Position numbers and translations under genes: made by a program. From Astragalus membranaceus (lineage: Eukaryota; Streptophyta; Magnoliopsida; Fabales; Fabaceae), in contig CM076850.1 in assembly GCA_039519185.1 (NCBI GenBank), forward strand, positions 85,728,270 to 85,792,269: 64,000 bases of DNA. Reading direction: 5' to 3'. Shown here one piece after another: positions 10,402 through 25,400 of this stretch (within the stretch, counting starts at the first letter, position 1; every line of letters begins with the position of its first letter). The notes beneath the pieces are model-generated. The model was not told the DNA's origin. It was given only the letters and a program-made list of their open reading frames with translations, and made no database searches.

Positions 10402-13400
10402 TGTTTTTGGATTTTCCTATTTATTTAAAATTTAGTATGTGTATTAGTCTTTTGTATCAAGCTACTATCAAGTTATTATCAATAATATTCAAAGTTCTTA
10501 TTATTTTCTAGATTTCTCTACTCTTTTTATTAAAACCCACAAATTCAACATGGTATCTAGCTGTGTCTACTATATATATCACTGATTGTAACAGAGTCAA
10601 ACTAGCAATAGCATCATTTTGTTTGGCCTGCATTTCCTCTCTATGGGATTATTCTCTACCCTAATATGGTATTGATAGCTGTTATCCATTGATGGCCACC
10701 AGAAATCCCCCACCTTCCCCTATGCACTGTTCTCCGGGGATTTCGACTTTCATTAGACCACTAGCAATACGAGACTGTTTGGATTGGGTTATTTGGGCTT
10801 ATCTACTGGGATAAGCACTTTTGGAACCTCTGGCATCAATGCGTTTTTCCTTTTTGCACTGCATAGCTGTGAGATTTTATTATTTGCACTCCACATGCCA
10901 ATCTAACATAGAGTAGACTATGGGGGCGTGTGATACGAGTCCCATGTCGAATGTGATATGGCTTAAAAAGTATTTAAAAATAGAAGAGATCCCTCACTTT
11001 ACAAGTTGGTTTTGTAGAGTTGAGTTAGGCCTAACACAAATTCTAAGAACTAGCTAAGGCAATTTACTCTCCTATGGTTAGAGGCGTCGTATTATCAAAA
11101 CAGGAATCTGGTTTTCTTCCAGATCCTTCCTTATAAATCTGTAGTTGAGGCTTTACAATATCCTACTATTTCTAGAACTCGACTTTTCAGTCAATTAGGT
11201 CTGCCGGTATGTCTAGCTTACCAGAGTCTCATCGGGTTGTAGTAAAGCACATAATAAGATTTTTCAAGGCACTCTTCATCATTGTCTTTGATTCTGTCGG
11301 GAAAATTTGCATCATCACTAGCACTCAGCTCGAGGAATTCTGATCTGGCCTTGGATCCTCATGACTGTAAGTCCACATCTGGGGAAGTCGTATAACTTGG
11401 TCCGAATCTAATTTCCCGGTGTCTCGTAAACCTTGTTGCTCGTTCAAGTACTGAAGCTGAATACTACAGCTTGGCCGAAGCAACTGTTGACCTATTATGG
11501 TTACAAATAGGGGTGGACAAAAGATCTGATCCGACCCATATCCGAGCAACCCAGCAGCAAAATACAGCGTTTGGGTAGATTTAATCGGGTAGGCGGGTGA
11601 TCGGTTCTTAACAACAGTTTCAAGTGGACAGAAATGGTCGGTTCCGGTTGTGATAAATAGAACCCAGTATTAATTGTAACCGACCGATAAAGAGTGAAGT
11701 TCTAATTTTGCAGCAAATTCAAAGTTACTGTGTGAGTGACATGGCTGTACAAATAGCTATAGGCTAGACCTATAGTTTTGTGCGGCAGCTGGACTACACT
11801 ATTAGTCTCTCTATGAGCTAATACTCTACACTAGGACTTATCTTAGTACACTATTTTTATTTATTTAAATTTATAAAATTGAAATAACTTCGTCTGAATG
11901 TTCATTTTGCAATTTATTTTCTTTCTGATCCTTATGTGCTCCTCAGTTGTCTTTTTCTCTCTGTATACCACAATCCACAACTTTATCTCCCTGAGATCTT
12001 TCTTCCCAAATCTTTCTAATTTTTCCTTCTACATCTCCAACAAATATTCTACTTGTGTTATTCCTCCTTCTAGATCTGTAGAAAAAAAGTCGATTTTATT
12101 TCTTTCTCCACGTATATTTAACTCAGTGATCCGTAAGTATTAACAGACTAGCAAAAAATAGAAGTATGATATTCCATTTCCTCTACAACCTGCTAGCAAG
12201 AAGATGCAAGTTGTCACCTGTGTAAGTACTGGTTCCGCCTAGTGTTGTTCACCAGTTAGAAACAACACTATTATCTTCCCATGCAATGAAAGTTACCTTC
12301 AACCACGTCATCTCTCTCACTCAATCTTTCCTTTACAGCCACTCCTCACCATATTAATGAGCCCCCCACTTCAGTCTTCTTTCATCTAATTCTTTCTTCC
12401 ATTGCTTCTGCACCTTCAAACCGAAGAAACCCATCCGACAAAACCGTCAACTCGTAAAAACCGAAATCATCCAAACCGAAGAAAAAAATGGTCGAAATTG
12501 GGCCTCATTTATACCACCACGGTTTAGGCTGGATTGAGTTTATTGGGCCCAAATCCAACTAACCCGCCCGTATGTTCAGCCCCAGTTACAAACACTACTT
12601 TCTGAACTTGCATTTCACAGTCTTTTATGACAACTAGTGTGTTGTATCCTTAACACATAATCCAGTTTTCCACGGGGAACTAGCACACAGCTAGATCTGT
12701 TTTTTTGTCCGTGAGAAGGTGAGTGCAAAGCAGCTGTGTGTTCAATATGTGCCTTGTTGTGATCAATGGGAAAATCTCTTCAAAAATAATTCTGTTGTAA
12801 CTATTACTAACCGATTACTTTTTCTTCCTACTATATATTATTATTACTTATTGTAAATGAATCAAACTAGCAATAACATCATTTCATTTTCTCTTTATGA
12901 GATTCTCTCTACCCTTAAATTGGAAAAGGCTTTTGATGTTGTTGGAGTTTGTCATTTTCTAACAAGACCAAGTTCATGCTTGTTTTCTTTGTAACAATCA
13001 TTTTAATTTTATATATATGGAAGAGATACTTAGTTATTTATTGGGAACCTTTTTTGAATGCAGAAAACAAGGTGATTTCGGTCGAGCTAATGTTTGTCTT
13101 TCAGAAGCAATAAAAGCAGATCCCAAAGATAGTTCTCTTAGAATCCATCATGCAATGCTTCATGCTGAACTTCAAGATTTTCATAAGGCTGCTGTGTCAT
13201 ATGAAAAAGTATATCAACTTTGTCCCGAAAATGTTGATGCACTAAAATCAGCAGCTAAGGTTAGTCATTTGCTCGGGCCAAATTTTTTGCTATGAAAATG
13301 CATTTTAATTTTCTAAACATTTCATCCTTTGCTAAATTTCAATTTTCTTTTGTTAAAGATAATTGTGAAAAAGGTTATTTTGAAATAATATTGAAATAAG

Positions 13401-16400
13401 TAATGAGTACAAGCTCTAATCTTATTATATAGACTAAGTTATTCCTAATGGGTCTGATATCAGCTTTAGTAGTTAGTACCACGATTGCTACTAATTACAG
13501 ATAAGTAATTAATGATACATATTTACAATACTTCCCTTGAAACTGGTGAATGAACATCTATCATTGCCAGCTTGCAAGTAAGTTGGCTAAATCGATATGT
13601 AGGCAAGCCCTTTGTTAATAAAGCTGCAACTGATGCCTTATTCTAAATTCTAGTACTCACTGATCCTTCATTATTTGCATCACCATAAGCCTTTATCGTT
13701 TAGATACCACCTCTTTTGAACAATAGTCCTCTCTTTGAGATACTGAGATACTGCAGAACATGTTCTACGGCCTGCAAGTGCCTCACCCCCAGATCGTGGA
13801 TGAACTAGCTCACAACACTGTTTGCATATGCTAAATCTGGTCTAGTGTGTGCTCAGCAAATCAATTTCCTGACTAATCTCTGATATTAGACCTTGTTAAC
13901 CCCGACATTGTCCTCTTCCATGCTTGTTATATGATTTTGCTTGATGGGAACACCTGACAGGTTTACATCCCAATTCACTCGTTTTTTTTTTGCAAAATAT
14001 CAAGTACATACTTCCTTTGAGAAATGAAAATGCCTAGTTTTGAGTAGCTCACTTCAATTCCAACACATGCCTTGTTGTGAAAGTGTCCATCCAAAATTCC
14101 GCAGCTAGTTTCTCCTTGACCAAAAGTCTCTTGATAAGGTCATCTGTAGTAATATTATTTTTTCTTTTTCTTTTTTATAAAAATATTGTTAACATTAAAA
14201 AAAAGTACAATCAGTTTTTCTCCCTATGAATAATTGAAGAAGTGTTGGATTTCTTTGGCTTTACTCGTAGTCCTGGCACACCATTGCCTTTAGTGCCCGG
14301 GGAGATTGTTTTGGCCCATGTAAAGCCTTCCTATATGTGCAACACCTTCTTTGTTTTACTTATGGGTCCAAATCATGGGAGAATCTCCATTTACACTCCC
14401 TTTATTTAAGTCTAAATGCAAGAATGCATTTTTGACATCAAACAAGTGTAGTTCCCAACAAGAGTGGGCTGCAAGAGAGAGTGAGATATGAACAATATTC
14501 ATGTTTGCACGGGAGAAAACGTCTTCTCATAATTGCTGACAAGGTCAAATTGTATCTCTTTGTCACTAGTCTTCCCTTGTAACTAATCAAGAGTATCATC
14601 TGATTTGTGTTTGACTGTATAGATCCACAACCAACAAAGTTTTTGCCCTTTGGCCTCTCGACAATCTACCAAGTTCCATTCCTTTCAAGTGTTTTATCTC
14701 TTCATCCATAGCTTGGATTAGTTTTTATCCTTTAATGCCTCTTGGACAGTTCATGGGATTTTGCAAGTCAACAATTGTAATAAAACTTTGATGGTAAAGG
14801 AGAAGGATGAAGGAAGATAAACTCAAATCTAGATTCTAAAGTACCGCTCTTCCCTTAAGCTAAGAGTGAGTGAGAATGTTCATGGATTTAGAAAATAACA
14901 GAATTGCAAAGAAAGAGAAAAGAGTGAAACTGAATTCTTTGTATTTCATTCACTGAAATGAATCTGTTTACAATTTGGGGATTTATACATTCTGCTATCC
15001 TACACTCAGCAGTGCTTATCCTACGCACCGCTGTAACCAAGGTTCTAAATAACGGTCGCGGTCACGGTCGTAGTCGCGTCAGGGCTTTCGCGATTTCGGC
15101 CGTTTCGGCTGTTGCGTTACGGATTGCGGTCGTCGCGGTGTGAATTAACCACAACATTGCACAAATTATATTAAAATTATTATTTTTGACCAATATATTA
15201 AAGTTATTTCTCTCTCATACATTGTATAATAACTTAAATTAATCTTTTTCCCAATATTTTTTTTTGACCAATGTTTTTCCCATTGTTATAAAATGTCTAA
15301 AGTAAAAAAATGATAAAAACATGAACAATTGATTAGCCACTATTAATTAAATGCAGAGTTGTTGTCAAAAAAAATTTAAATGATAGAGTTAAACTTACAC
15401 TCAAGAAAATTTGATAAATAATTTGAATTAATCAATGCTCTTGTTATGAAAAAAAAAGTAATCAATGCTCTAATTGTATAAAAAAATAATTAGCCAAATT
15501 TAATTAATTAAAATGCAAAACAATTAAAGAAACTCACGACATATCACATTAAAAAAGCCCACCCCACACCACCTGGTCCACCCATTTTTTTCCCAAAAAA
15601 TATCTACAATGCAAACTGTCTTCTAGAAAGAACTATGGAAATCAAAAATTGAAAAGATACCCATTTAAAAGCACAGTCACAAAACGCGAAAAGAAAGTGA
15701 AATTCATCTTGAAAACTCACCCTCCCCCTCCCCTCACCCTCACGATGAAAGAGTGCCACTTAGCAACTCAACAATAGTGCTATCGATATCAAGCAAATCA
15801 CACGGCCACTAACACACACACACACACCAACGGATCTGGAATTTGAAGAAGAGATAGGATCAGCCAAGCACATAGCCACTAACACACACCACAAGATCTG
15901 GAATTTCAGGAAGAGATAGGAGGAGATCTGAGATTGTGGGATGCTCAACAAACTAGAGCCCAGAGCAAGGGAAAGAGGCATCATGCAAGACACAAGACAC
16001 AACAGTTTCTTTCTCTTTTTTTATTTGAAGAACGGTGATAAACCGCGACTGTTGCGGTGATAACGGCGGTACGTCACGGTCATCGCGGCAGTAACGACGG
16101 TACATCTCGTCCGTTTGTCGTGATTCTCTTTCACTCTGTCATAGCAGTCAATAACGGTAACGACCGCCACCGGTACCGTTTGGTCGCGCCCGTATTTGGT
16201 GTTGCGGTCCGTTTTTTAAGTCCCTGGCTGTAACTAACTCTAACTGACTAAGTCAGTTTTAATACAGCTGGCAAAACAATCTTAGATGAATTACTAATTG
16301 GTGACACAACATCTTACTAACAGCAGAAAGATATGGCAACTAATATACACTTACACCCCCCTACAAGCTCAAGGAGGGTGAGGTTGAGCAGCAATAGAAG

Positions 16401-19400
16401 CCACCTTGAGCTTGTCACGATTGTCAAGGAAAGCTGAAGTGGACAGAGGCTTTGTAAGAGCATCAACTAGCTGAAGATGGCCAGGAATGTGAGTAACTTG
16501 TAGCTGTTTTGCCAGAACCTTTTCTCTTACACAGAAGAGATCAATTTCCATGTGCTTTGTTCTTGCGTGAAGAACAGGATTGTGAGCCATTGCTACTGCA
16601 CTTTGATTGTCGCAATAGATCATAGGAGGTGTTATTTTGACATGAAGTTCTGACAGTAAGGTCTGAACCCAGAGAATTTCTGCTGTTGTTTGAGCAAGGC
16701 TACGGTATTCTGCTTCACAACTGGACCTGGCAACCAATGGTTGTTTTCTAGACCACCAAGAGATCAGATTGTGTCCAAAATACACTGCAGAACCAGAAGT
16801 GGACCTTCTGTCATCAGGATCAGCTGCCCATTCAGCGTCACAAAAGCCAATTAAATTGAAGGGTTTGTGACAGTTGGCAGGATTCAAAAGCAAACCATGA
16901 CTGGTGGTTCCTTTGAGATACCTAAGAATGCATTTGACAGCAACCCAATGGCTCTCTAGAGGATTGACCATGAATTGACAAACTTTGTTCAGAGTAGCTG
17001 ATTTCTGGACGAGTGAGACTTGCATACTGTAAGGCACCAACTACTGAACTGTACAGAGTTGAATCTTTGAAGTGAGGAGACCCCGTTTTAGACAGTTTAG
17101 TACTAGAGGCCATGGGGGAAGAAATAGCAGCAGCATCTTGCATATTTGTTTTGCTCAAGAGATCACGAATATACTTGGATTGGGTGAGAAGAAGAGCACC
17201 ATTTGGCTGTTTGTGAACTTCAATGCCCAAGAAATAATCCAAGTCACCAAGTTCTGTAAGAACAAACTGATTGTGCAGTCTCTTTGTAATTATTTGGCTG
17301 TTTGTGAATTTCAATGCCCAAGAAATAATCCAAGTCACCAAGTTCTTTAAGAGCAAACTGATTGTGCAGTTTCTTTGTAATTATTTGCAAGAGTGATGGT
17401 GAGTTACTTGTGAATATTATCTCATCAACATACACCAATAGGTAAGCAACAAAATTTTTGGAACAAAAGATGAACAATGATGGATCACACTTGCTGGTTT
17501 TGAAACCAAGAGTGAGCAGAGTTGCTGTGAGTTTCTCAAACCACTGTCTGGGAGCGTACTTAAGGCCATAAAGTGATTTGTGCAGCTTGCAAACAAGAGT
17601 GGAATCAGATGAGACAAAACCAAAAGGTTGTTCCATATATACTTCTTCATCGAGATCCCCATTTAGGAACGCATTATTAACATCTAACTGTTTAATAGGC
17701 CATTTGTATGTGAGGACAAGAGTGAGAATAAGCCTTATGGTGACAGGTTTGATAACTGGTGAGAAAGTTTCATGAAAATCAGAACCATGAACTTGGTGAA
17801 AACCCCTGGCAACTAATCTTGCTTTATATTTGTTTACCGTTCCATCAACATTTTCTCTCACACGAAACACCCACTTACAACCAAAGGCCTTTTTGTTGGG
17901 AGGGAGAGGGACAAGTGACCATGTTTTGTTGTTTTGGAGAGCTGTATATTCTGCTTGCCTTGCTGCAAGCCAGTTAGGGTCTTTAAGGGCCTGTTTTGTA
18001 GTTTTAGGCTCAATTGTGGTGAGGAATACCGAGGGTGAAGTCTAGGTAGGTTAAGGCCAGATTTTGAGCGAGTTTGCATAGGGTGAGTGTTATTGGCTGC
18101 AGGTAGATTTGTGTTGACAGGTTGGTCAGTGGTTGTAGGGGGATTCTGAGGGTTGAGGGCATGGTTGTCAAACTCGAGATCTTACCAAAGATCGCTTGGG
18201 TATAGAAAAAGCGTAAATCGTGGGATCGTAACACGGATCGTAAGATCCCACCAAAAAGACCAAATTTTATTTAAGATGCTAGCAACATAACCTAAGCATA
18301 AAATTTTCATTAATTTGATCATAAACCACAATTGTCATAGTCTCAAACATAAAATAAAAACACAATCAGCATCTAGAATATCTAAAAAACACTACTTTAA
18401 CAACTCATCCAAGGCATTGTAGTCAAAACCAACATCTTCCATATACAATCTTCAGCTCCTACTCCATCAATTTCATCATCAAGATTAGGTATCTCCAAAT
18501 CCTCTTGTGTGGCGGCAACATGGATTGAAGACATGATAAAATAGAAAGGTGAGTCGTTGATTGAGAGAAATTGGAGAACAGAGGGGCTGAAAGAAGAGGT
18601 GGGATTCTGGATTCTGGTGTTTCAGTGTTTGATTGAGAGTTTGAGACTTGAGTCGTTTTTAAGAAGAGGTGAGAACTGACTATGATTTATAGAAGAGAAT
18701 GATTGATGAATGTATTAAACCATTTCCCTGATATCAGAGAATGATTGATGAACGAATTAAAGCATTTCATTGATATCGAATGAATGATGAATGAATCTGA
18801 ATGATTGTTGAATCTAGGAATTGGGAAGTAATTAAGAAGCATGAGTCCCAAAGAGGTGTTACCGTTGCAATGAATTGATTCAGCGTACCTTTAATTGCAT
18901 TTTTATCCGAAATATGTGTAGAAATTCGAATAGGGTCACGTTTTGTCTTCCGGGTCGCGAACCGGGTCGTGGGTGTTATTGGGCTTTCTGTCGCGTGAGA
19001 GAGATCGCAGCTCCCACGCTTCCACGCGTTATCATGCCGCGCCCACCGCTCCGCCTCTGCCAGCGATTTCTTCCACGCGTTGCCACGGTGCTGAGAGGAA
19101 ATCGCGTGAGATCGTACGATGTTACGATCTAAAGCGCGCGTTTGACTACCATGGTTGAGGGAACTGTCAGGTGAGGTAGTTTGGGGAACAGGGGTATCTT
19201 GAGTGGAGGAGGTTTGAGATGTGTTGGGAGAGTTTCGTTGTGTTTGAGTTTCTGGTGTAGGTGTATTTGGAGTTGGAGAGACAGTGGGTATAGGACTTAA
19301 GGAGATATATTGAGGGGAGGCAGTCGGTTTCTCTTTGGAGGAAGGGAAGAGCTTAGGATATGGGAATCTAGACTCATTGAATATCACATCTTTAGAGATG

Positions 19401-22400
19401 ACAAGTTTTCCAGTGGGGGAAAGACACTTGTATCCTTTGTAGGATGTAGAATAACCTAAGAATAGACATTCTTGAGATTTGAAATCAAACTTGTGAATGT
19501 TATAGGGTCTTAGAAGGGGAAAGCAAGCACAACCAAATACTTTTAAGAAGTTATAGTCAGGGTCTTTGTTGAACAAAGCAGAATAAGGAGGTATGTTGCC
19601 AAGAGGGGCAGAAGGTTGCCTATTAATGAGATACACAGCTGTTTGAACAGCAAAGTCCCAAAACTTAAGAGGTAGAGAGGCATGACTCAAGAGACAGATT
19701 TAGATCAACATATGTCTATGTTTTCTCTCCACAACACCATTTTGGATGTGTGTGTGAGGACAGATTTTTCTGTGAACTATTCCAAGTTCAGTAAGATAGT
19801 TAGTGAAAGGTCTAAACTCCCCACCTAACACTTTGAAGGGCTTTTATAGGCTCCCCAAATTGTAGCTCAACTAAGGCTTTGAACTGTTTAAAGGCTTCCA
19901 AGGTATCTGATTTACGTTTTAAGAGGTACATCCAAGTAAATCTAGTTGAGGCATCAACAAAGGTTACATAGTAGAGGTGTTTGGTAGTGGATTCAATAGG
20001 AGCAGGGCCCCAAAGGTCACTATATATTAATTCAACAAGAGGCATACAATTTGTGGGCTTTGCCCATACAACAAGAGGCACAGAACTCAGAAACATCTTT
20101 ATTGGATATAGCAATATTACACTTTGTAAAAACAGAATTCATAGAAGATTGGTTTGGATGGCCTAACCTTAAATGCCATATAGTTCTAAGGTTAGGGGAT
20201 ATTACAGCATTGGCAGAGGGTTTATTATCAACATTCAACATTGTTAACTACATTGGGGGAAGGGGTAGTAGCTGGAGTGGAGGACACCAAAGGAGAATGA
20301 AACTTGAAGGGTTCAAATTCATAAAGACCGTCAGCACGAACATGACCATGAAGAAGGAGTTCATTGTTGTCCTGTGAAAATACAAGACAATGCTTAGCAT
20401 GAAACTAGAAAAAGACATTATTATCTTCAGCAAAACGACTGACACTGTGTAAGTTTTTAGTAATATTAGGGACATGGATCAATTTCTTTAAAACAAGAGA
20501 CACTTGAGGATTTATAGGTGAAGAAAAAGTAGAAGAACCACAAGTTTTGATAGGCAAACCTTGACCGTTGCCTATGTATATTTGATCAGGTCCTTCAAAG
20601 GGAGACTGTTGTTGAATGTTTTGTGACTGAAGTGTGGTGTGAAGGGAGGCTGCAGTGTCAGGATTCCAAGGTAATTGAGCATTAGACATGTTAGGTGGTG
20701 CAACAGTGGTCATTAGGGCCTAGTTGTAAGGGAATTGTTGTTGTGAGGGCTGTGGTGAGGGTCTCGGTTGGTATTGAGGGTGTGTCCAAGTGTTCTAGTA
20801 TAGTTGAGGAGGATAACCGTAGGTGTAAGGGTTTGGAGCCAGGCTAGCAAATGAGTTAAGTTGAGGGGAAAAGCCTTGGTAATCAGCAAGTATTTGTGCT
20901 TGGAATTGTTGATTAAAACGGTGGTAACACATATTAGCAAGATGATCAAACTTAAAACACTTGGCACTGCACATTGCCAAATCTGCCACGTCCACGGCCA
21001 CCACGATTACCACGGTAGCCACCAGTAAAGTTGTTGCCAAAATTATTTCCATCAGAGTTAGGGTTTTTTTTTTGACAAATCAGAGTTAGGGTTAGGAACA
21101 GTATTACCAGGATTTGGAGTGGATGCGTCAACGTTGGAAGAGACCTGAGGAGTTCTAGAGTGCGTGACGTTAACAGAGACGGTTTCAACTTGCACTTTCT
21201 TCTTGAACTTTTCACCACGCATCTCGTGAGCAAGGAGAAGAGCTTCAACCTCTTCGAGTTCCATCGTCTCAAACTTGCTTTCAACCACAGAAATCACCGG
21301 ACCATAATCTTCATTGAGTCCTTCAAGAATCACATCGATATGTTGCGCCAGAGGTACGGGATCACCAACGGAAGCCAAATTATCAACAATCGATTTGATT
21401 CGCAGAAGGTATTCGTCTACTGTTCGCGATTCAAGTGTCGTTGCACGATGCTCCGTGCGAAGCTGTCGCGCCTTCGCCCGAGTCAATTTCTGAAAGTGAT
21501 CATGAATGCGCTCCCAAAGTTGAAAAGCGTGAACGCATCCAAGAACTCTAGGCATAATCGCACCCGAAAGTGTGGATTGCAACCACGAAAGAAGCCATTG
21601 GTCTTGCTTGATCCAGTTTCGATAGAGAGGATTCTCCTTCTGCGACGTGCGATTTGAAGCGGAGAGGTATTGTTCAGGAATCTTTGGAAAGTGTATGTAA
21701 CTTTGAAGATTATGAGCGTTAATCATCGGCTCAACCTGCTGACGCCAAACAAGGAAGTTTTTCTCATCAAGTTTTTCAGAGATCTTCAACGTAAAAGTGA
21801 TAAGAGGCTGTAGCGGAGGCGCAGTTGCGATCGGAACTGCAGCAGCCACCGGCGAGGGTGGCGGAGACGAAGTCGCGGTGGGATCTTGAGGATCTTCGGT
21901 CGCTGATACCATGTAGAAAATAACAGAATTGCAAAGAGAGAGAGAAAAGAGTGAAACTGAATTCTTTGTATTTCATTCACTGAAATGAATCTGTTTACAA
22001 CTTGGGGATTTATACATTCTGCTATCCTACACTCAGCAGTGCTTATCCTACGCACTGCTGTAACTAACTCTAACTGACTAAGTCAGTTTTAATACAGCTG
22101 GCAAAACAATCTTAGATGAGTTACTAATTGGTGACACAGCACCTTACTAACAGCAGAAATATATGGCAACTAATATACACTTACACAATGGAAACTAATT
22201 ATGTGATACAAATTACATATTTTCAGCCATTATTATTGGTGAAATATTCTAGTTAGCATTGTTGTTAGCTCCACAAAGTTATTGCCCTGTATTATTGGTA
22301 GCAATGCTTACCTAGTTTTACCACTATCCTTGTGTTTCTTAGGTGTGTGCTTCTGATATCTTTTTTGCTCTGCTTGCCTCTCTCTGTCTCTCTCTCTATA

Positions 22401-25400
22401 TATATATGTATATGTATGCCATATAATGCACTTATCTGCTTGTTCCTGTATCTATCATTATCACTCGTTATAAGGGGTTGAGCTGGCATCTTTGAAGTGA
22501 GTGACCATTTGGGGAAAGATGATGTTTAGGAAGGGAAAATTTAATTTATTATCCTTCAAGAACGATTTACATGCAAAATATGTTGTTAAAAACCTTTTCT
22601 TTTTTAAATATTTTTATGAAGTAAGTAAGCCTTACTGTAATGAAATTAGAGCTTAGCCCAACTCAATTATACTATGAAAACTAAAAAACAAAGTCGAGTT
22701 AGCTGAAAACTTTAGGGGTAAAATTAGGGCATCCTGATTCCTCAAGTCACTAATTTTTTTTGCTTGAATCAGGCCAAGCCAACATTGTATTATGTTGGAT
22801 TTTTGACAAAAATTGTTTTTACTCCGCCGAAATCATGTTTTAGTATACCGTTCAAGAGGAACTGCGGTTACTTTATTTTGATCATATAAAATATTTTGCT
22901 GTTGAATTGAATTTATACTGCTTTCTGTTAGTTCTACCAAAAGTGTGGTCAAGTTGAACGTTCAGTTCTTATTCTCGAAGACTATCTGAAAAGTCAACCA
23001 GATGGCGTAAATGCAAGTGTAGTTGATCTACTGGGTGCTATATTGATGGAAATTAAGGCATATGACAGAGCTCTTCAGTACATTGAACAATCTCAAGTAG
23101 GGAATTCAGGAAATGAATTGCCTTTGAATTTGAAAGTTAAAGCTGGAATCTGCCATATTCATCTTGGAAACATGGAGTTGGCTCAGGTGCGTTGCATGCA
23201 TATTTATAATGGAATTAACTTTGATTTGCTTGATCAATGTCATGCCTAATGTTACGTGCTTGAATCTTAGAATATCATGTAGTGTTAGGTTTATTGATAT
23301 TTGTCATTGGTACTTTCTAAGTTAGCTTGGATTTTCGCTCTTTTATTTTATGCATTTTTTCCCATGTTCTAGACAATTTATGGGTAATATCACCTTTTTT
23401 TATCTATGATAATATTATATCTCCATGCTGTGTAACACTTTTGTAGTCTGAAAATTGAAAGAGATTTGCATGTAAGTTTGTTCTGATTTTTTGTGTGTCA
23501 TGAAGCTAATTTTACAGAGCCTTGCATGTAACTTTGTTCTAATTTTAGATGTACCAAAGCTTGTTATCCAATATATTTTCTATATGTATATATGACTTCT
23601 GAAGTTAGAATTTTAAAGAGATTTGCATGTAACTTTGTTCCGATTTTTCTAGGTTCTGGAGTTCTTCTCTTTTTTTAGTTTTTTATTGGACTTATAGTCT
23701 TATGTTACATTGACTTTCTAATAAAAATGCCTTTCTTTCGTAGGCGAATCTAAAAAAATCCGTTTATTAGTCTCTGTATTTTAGCACAAACTCTCCCTTC
23801 CAAAGCTCATCAGCATATCATCATTTTTTTGGTGTTTCTTATTAGCTTCCTTTACAGATGAAATGCAAGTAGATCCATATTGTCTTTCTTTGGTTTTACG
23901 TTATTTGTACGTATTACCTAACTTTATCATATACTCAATAGGTTTTCTTTAGTGATTTGAAACCAGAGAACGCAAAAGAGCATGTTGACTTTGTCACTGA
24001 AGTTGCGGACTCCTTAATGGCTCTTGAGCATTATAGTTCCGCATTGAATTATTTTCAGATGCTAGAAGGAAATAGTCAAAATAAAAATGTATGTATTGGT
24101 AACTCATTCCTATCTATTGTAATTCTCTCTTTTGATTCTATTCAGGTAATTTACTTGTGTAGTTGACCTTTTTTCTGTCTTACTATCTAATATCTAGCTT
24201 TGCGAATAGGATCTTTAGTTCTTTACAAATGTTGTTAGTAGGGTATAGCGGTATAGCAGAGAGGGACTGCCCCTGGGTGCTACCGGTCTTGTCTTGCAGT
24301 AGCTGAGCAGTTTAGTGTTGTAGAGGTAGCTATAGCGGCCAAAATAGTCGTTGTCGTGGTGAGATAGTGCCAAACCTCAAAATGAGACTGGAAATTCCGA
24401 AAAAACCATAATTTTTTGTTGGGGATATTTTAGGAACTTTGCAATTAAAAAACACGAGACCAGCGTAGGGCTTCTCCTCTGTCACTCCGTCTCACTCTTG
24501 CTGTATTCACTCTTGCTGTATTTATCACCCTCATCAATTGTCAAAATCAGACACAATTAGTTGTTGAACTTATATGTATATCTAGGATAAACAAATTATA
24601 TAAACTGTGTCAAAATTTCAAAATAGCGGTCATCCCACTATTGGGTTTGTTTGGGTCAACCACTACACTGGTCGATATTTCAATCCACTGTTCCTTGCTA
24701 ACTTAATTGGCAGTGTAAAATTCATATTGTTCCCTTAAGCTATAGAAATAATCAGATGCAGATGTTCAAAAATATCTCTTGAATTAAGGATGTCAGTGGA
24801 CTCTATAATTACAGTATTTATTTAGAATTTTCTTCATTTCACACTTCTGTTCTGTGTATTTTTCTGATTCGTTGTTTCACGTATTCCTTAAACTCTCTCC
24901 AGTCCATCACCCTTGCAAAAAAAGGAGTAATGAAACAGCAGTATGGCTAACCCTTTGTTTAGTTCTCTGAAAAAGAAGGGGTAAAGGCAATTTTAGTGGC
25001 TTCAACCCGTGTCAAATTACTATTCTATTCTTTTTTTACTTAGGTTAGATGAGTTATTTATGTGAGCCGGAGGTCTTGTTGAAATTGTCAGATTTCAGAT
25101 AAAAGGAGGATAGAAAATAATAATAAGAGTTTTAAAGATTATTGATAATAGCTTGATAGCGTAATCCAAAAGACTAAGCAATAATCCCTATCTATGGAAA
25201 TACATAAACTTAATCCTAAATAAATATGAAAATCAAGAAACAAATAACAAGAATAAATACGAAATATGGAAATTAATCCTAGGATATAGTCTAAGATAAG
25301 ATACACTAAGATTGAAAGCTAATCTTAGGAGATCAACCAAGATATTCTAGCATAATATCTTTATATTATGCGATATTATTTTATATTCTAACATTCCCCC

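Larger units (their letters stand above)
10256..12780 (+). mobile_element. Decayed Ty1/copia remnant J in intron 4
   Basis: An LTR (10256-10550, ending ATTCAACA) is followed by the primer-like TGGTATCTAG. Further right are eroded RT/RNase H pieces: a YKSVVEALQYPT-like stretch near 11135-11185 and STEAEYYSLAEATVDLLW at 11437-11500, which resumes after the hAT insertion as LLSELAF at 12593. Stops and frameshifts are frequent and most of pol is missing. The LTR is related to those of remnant I in intron 7. The right end is approximate. Confidence 0.7.
14887..22187 (-). mobile_element. Ty1/copia retrotransposon A (RE1-like), complete but decayed, in intron 5
   Basis: Both LTRs are present: the 5' LTR is 21912-22187 and the 3' LTR is 14887-about 16355, enlarged by a hAT insertion. 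The initiator-Met primer site (TGGTATCAGCG) is at 21911-21901 and a purine tract (GAGCTTGTAGGGGGG) sits inside the 3' LTR. The flanks carry ATGGA (14882-14886 and 22188-22192), a 5-bp TSD. Gag, protease, integrase, RT and RNase H are all recognisable but spread over several frames. A second DNA element (18165-19149) and a 91-bp tandem duplication further break the pol frame. It lies antisense to the host gene. Confidence 0.9.

Noticed and set aside
10920..11045. 'tttaaaaatagaagagatccctcactttacaagttgg' as a tRNA or small RNA gene
   Set aside because: No cloverleaf or Pol III boxes seen; it resembles common dispersed plant repeat text.
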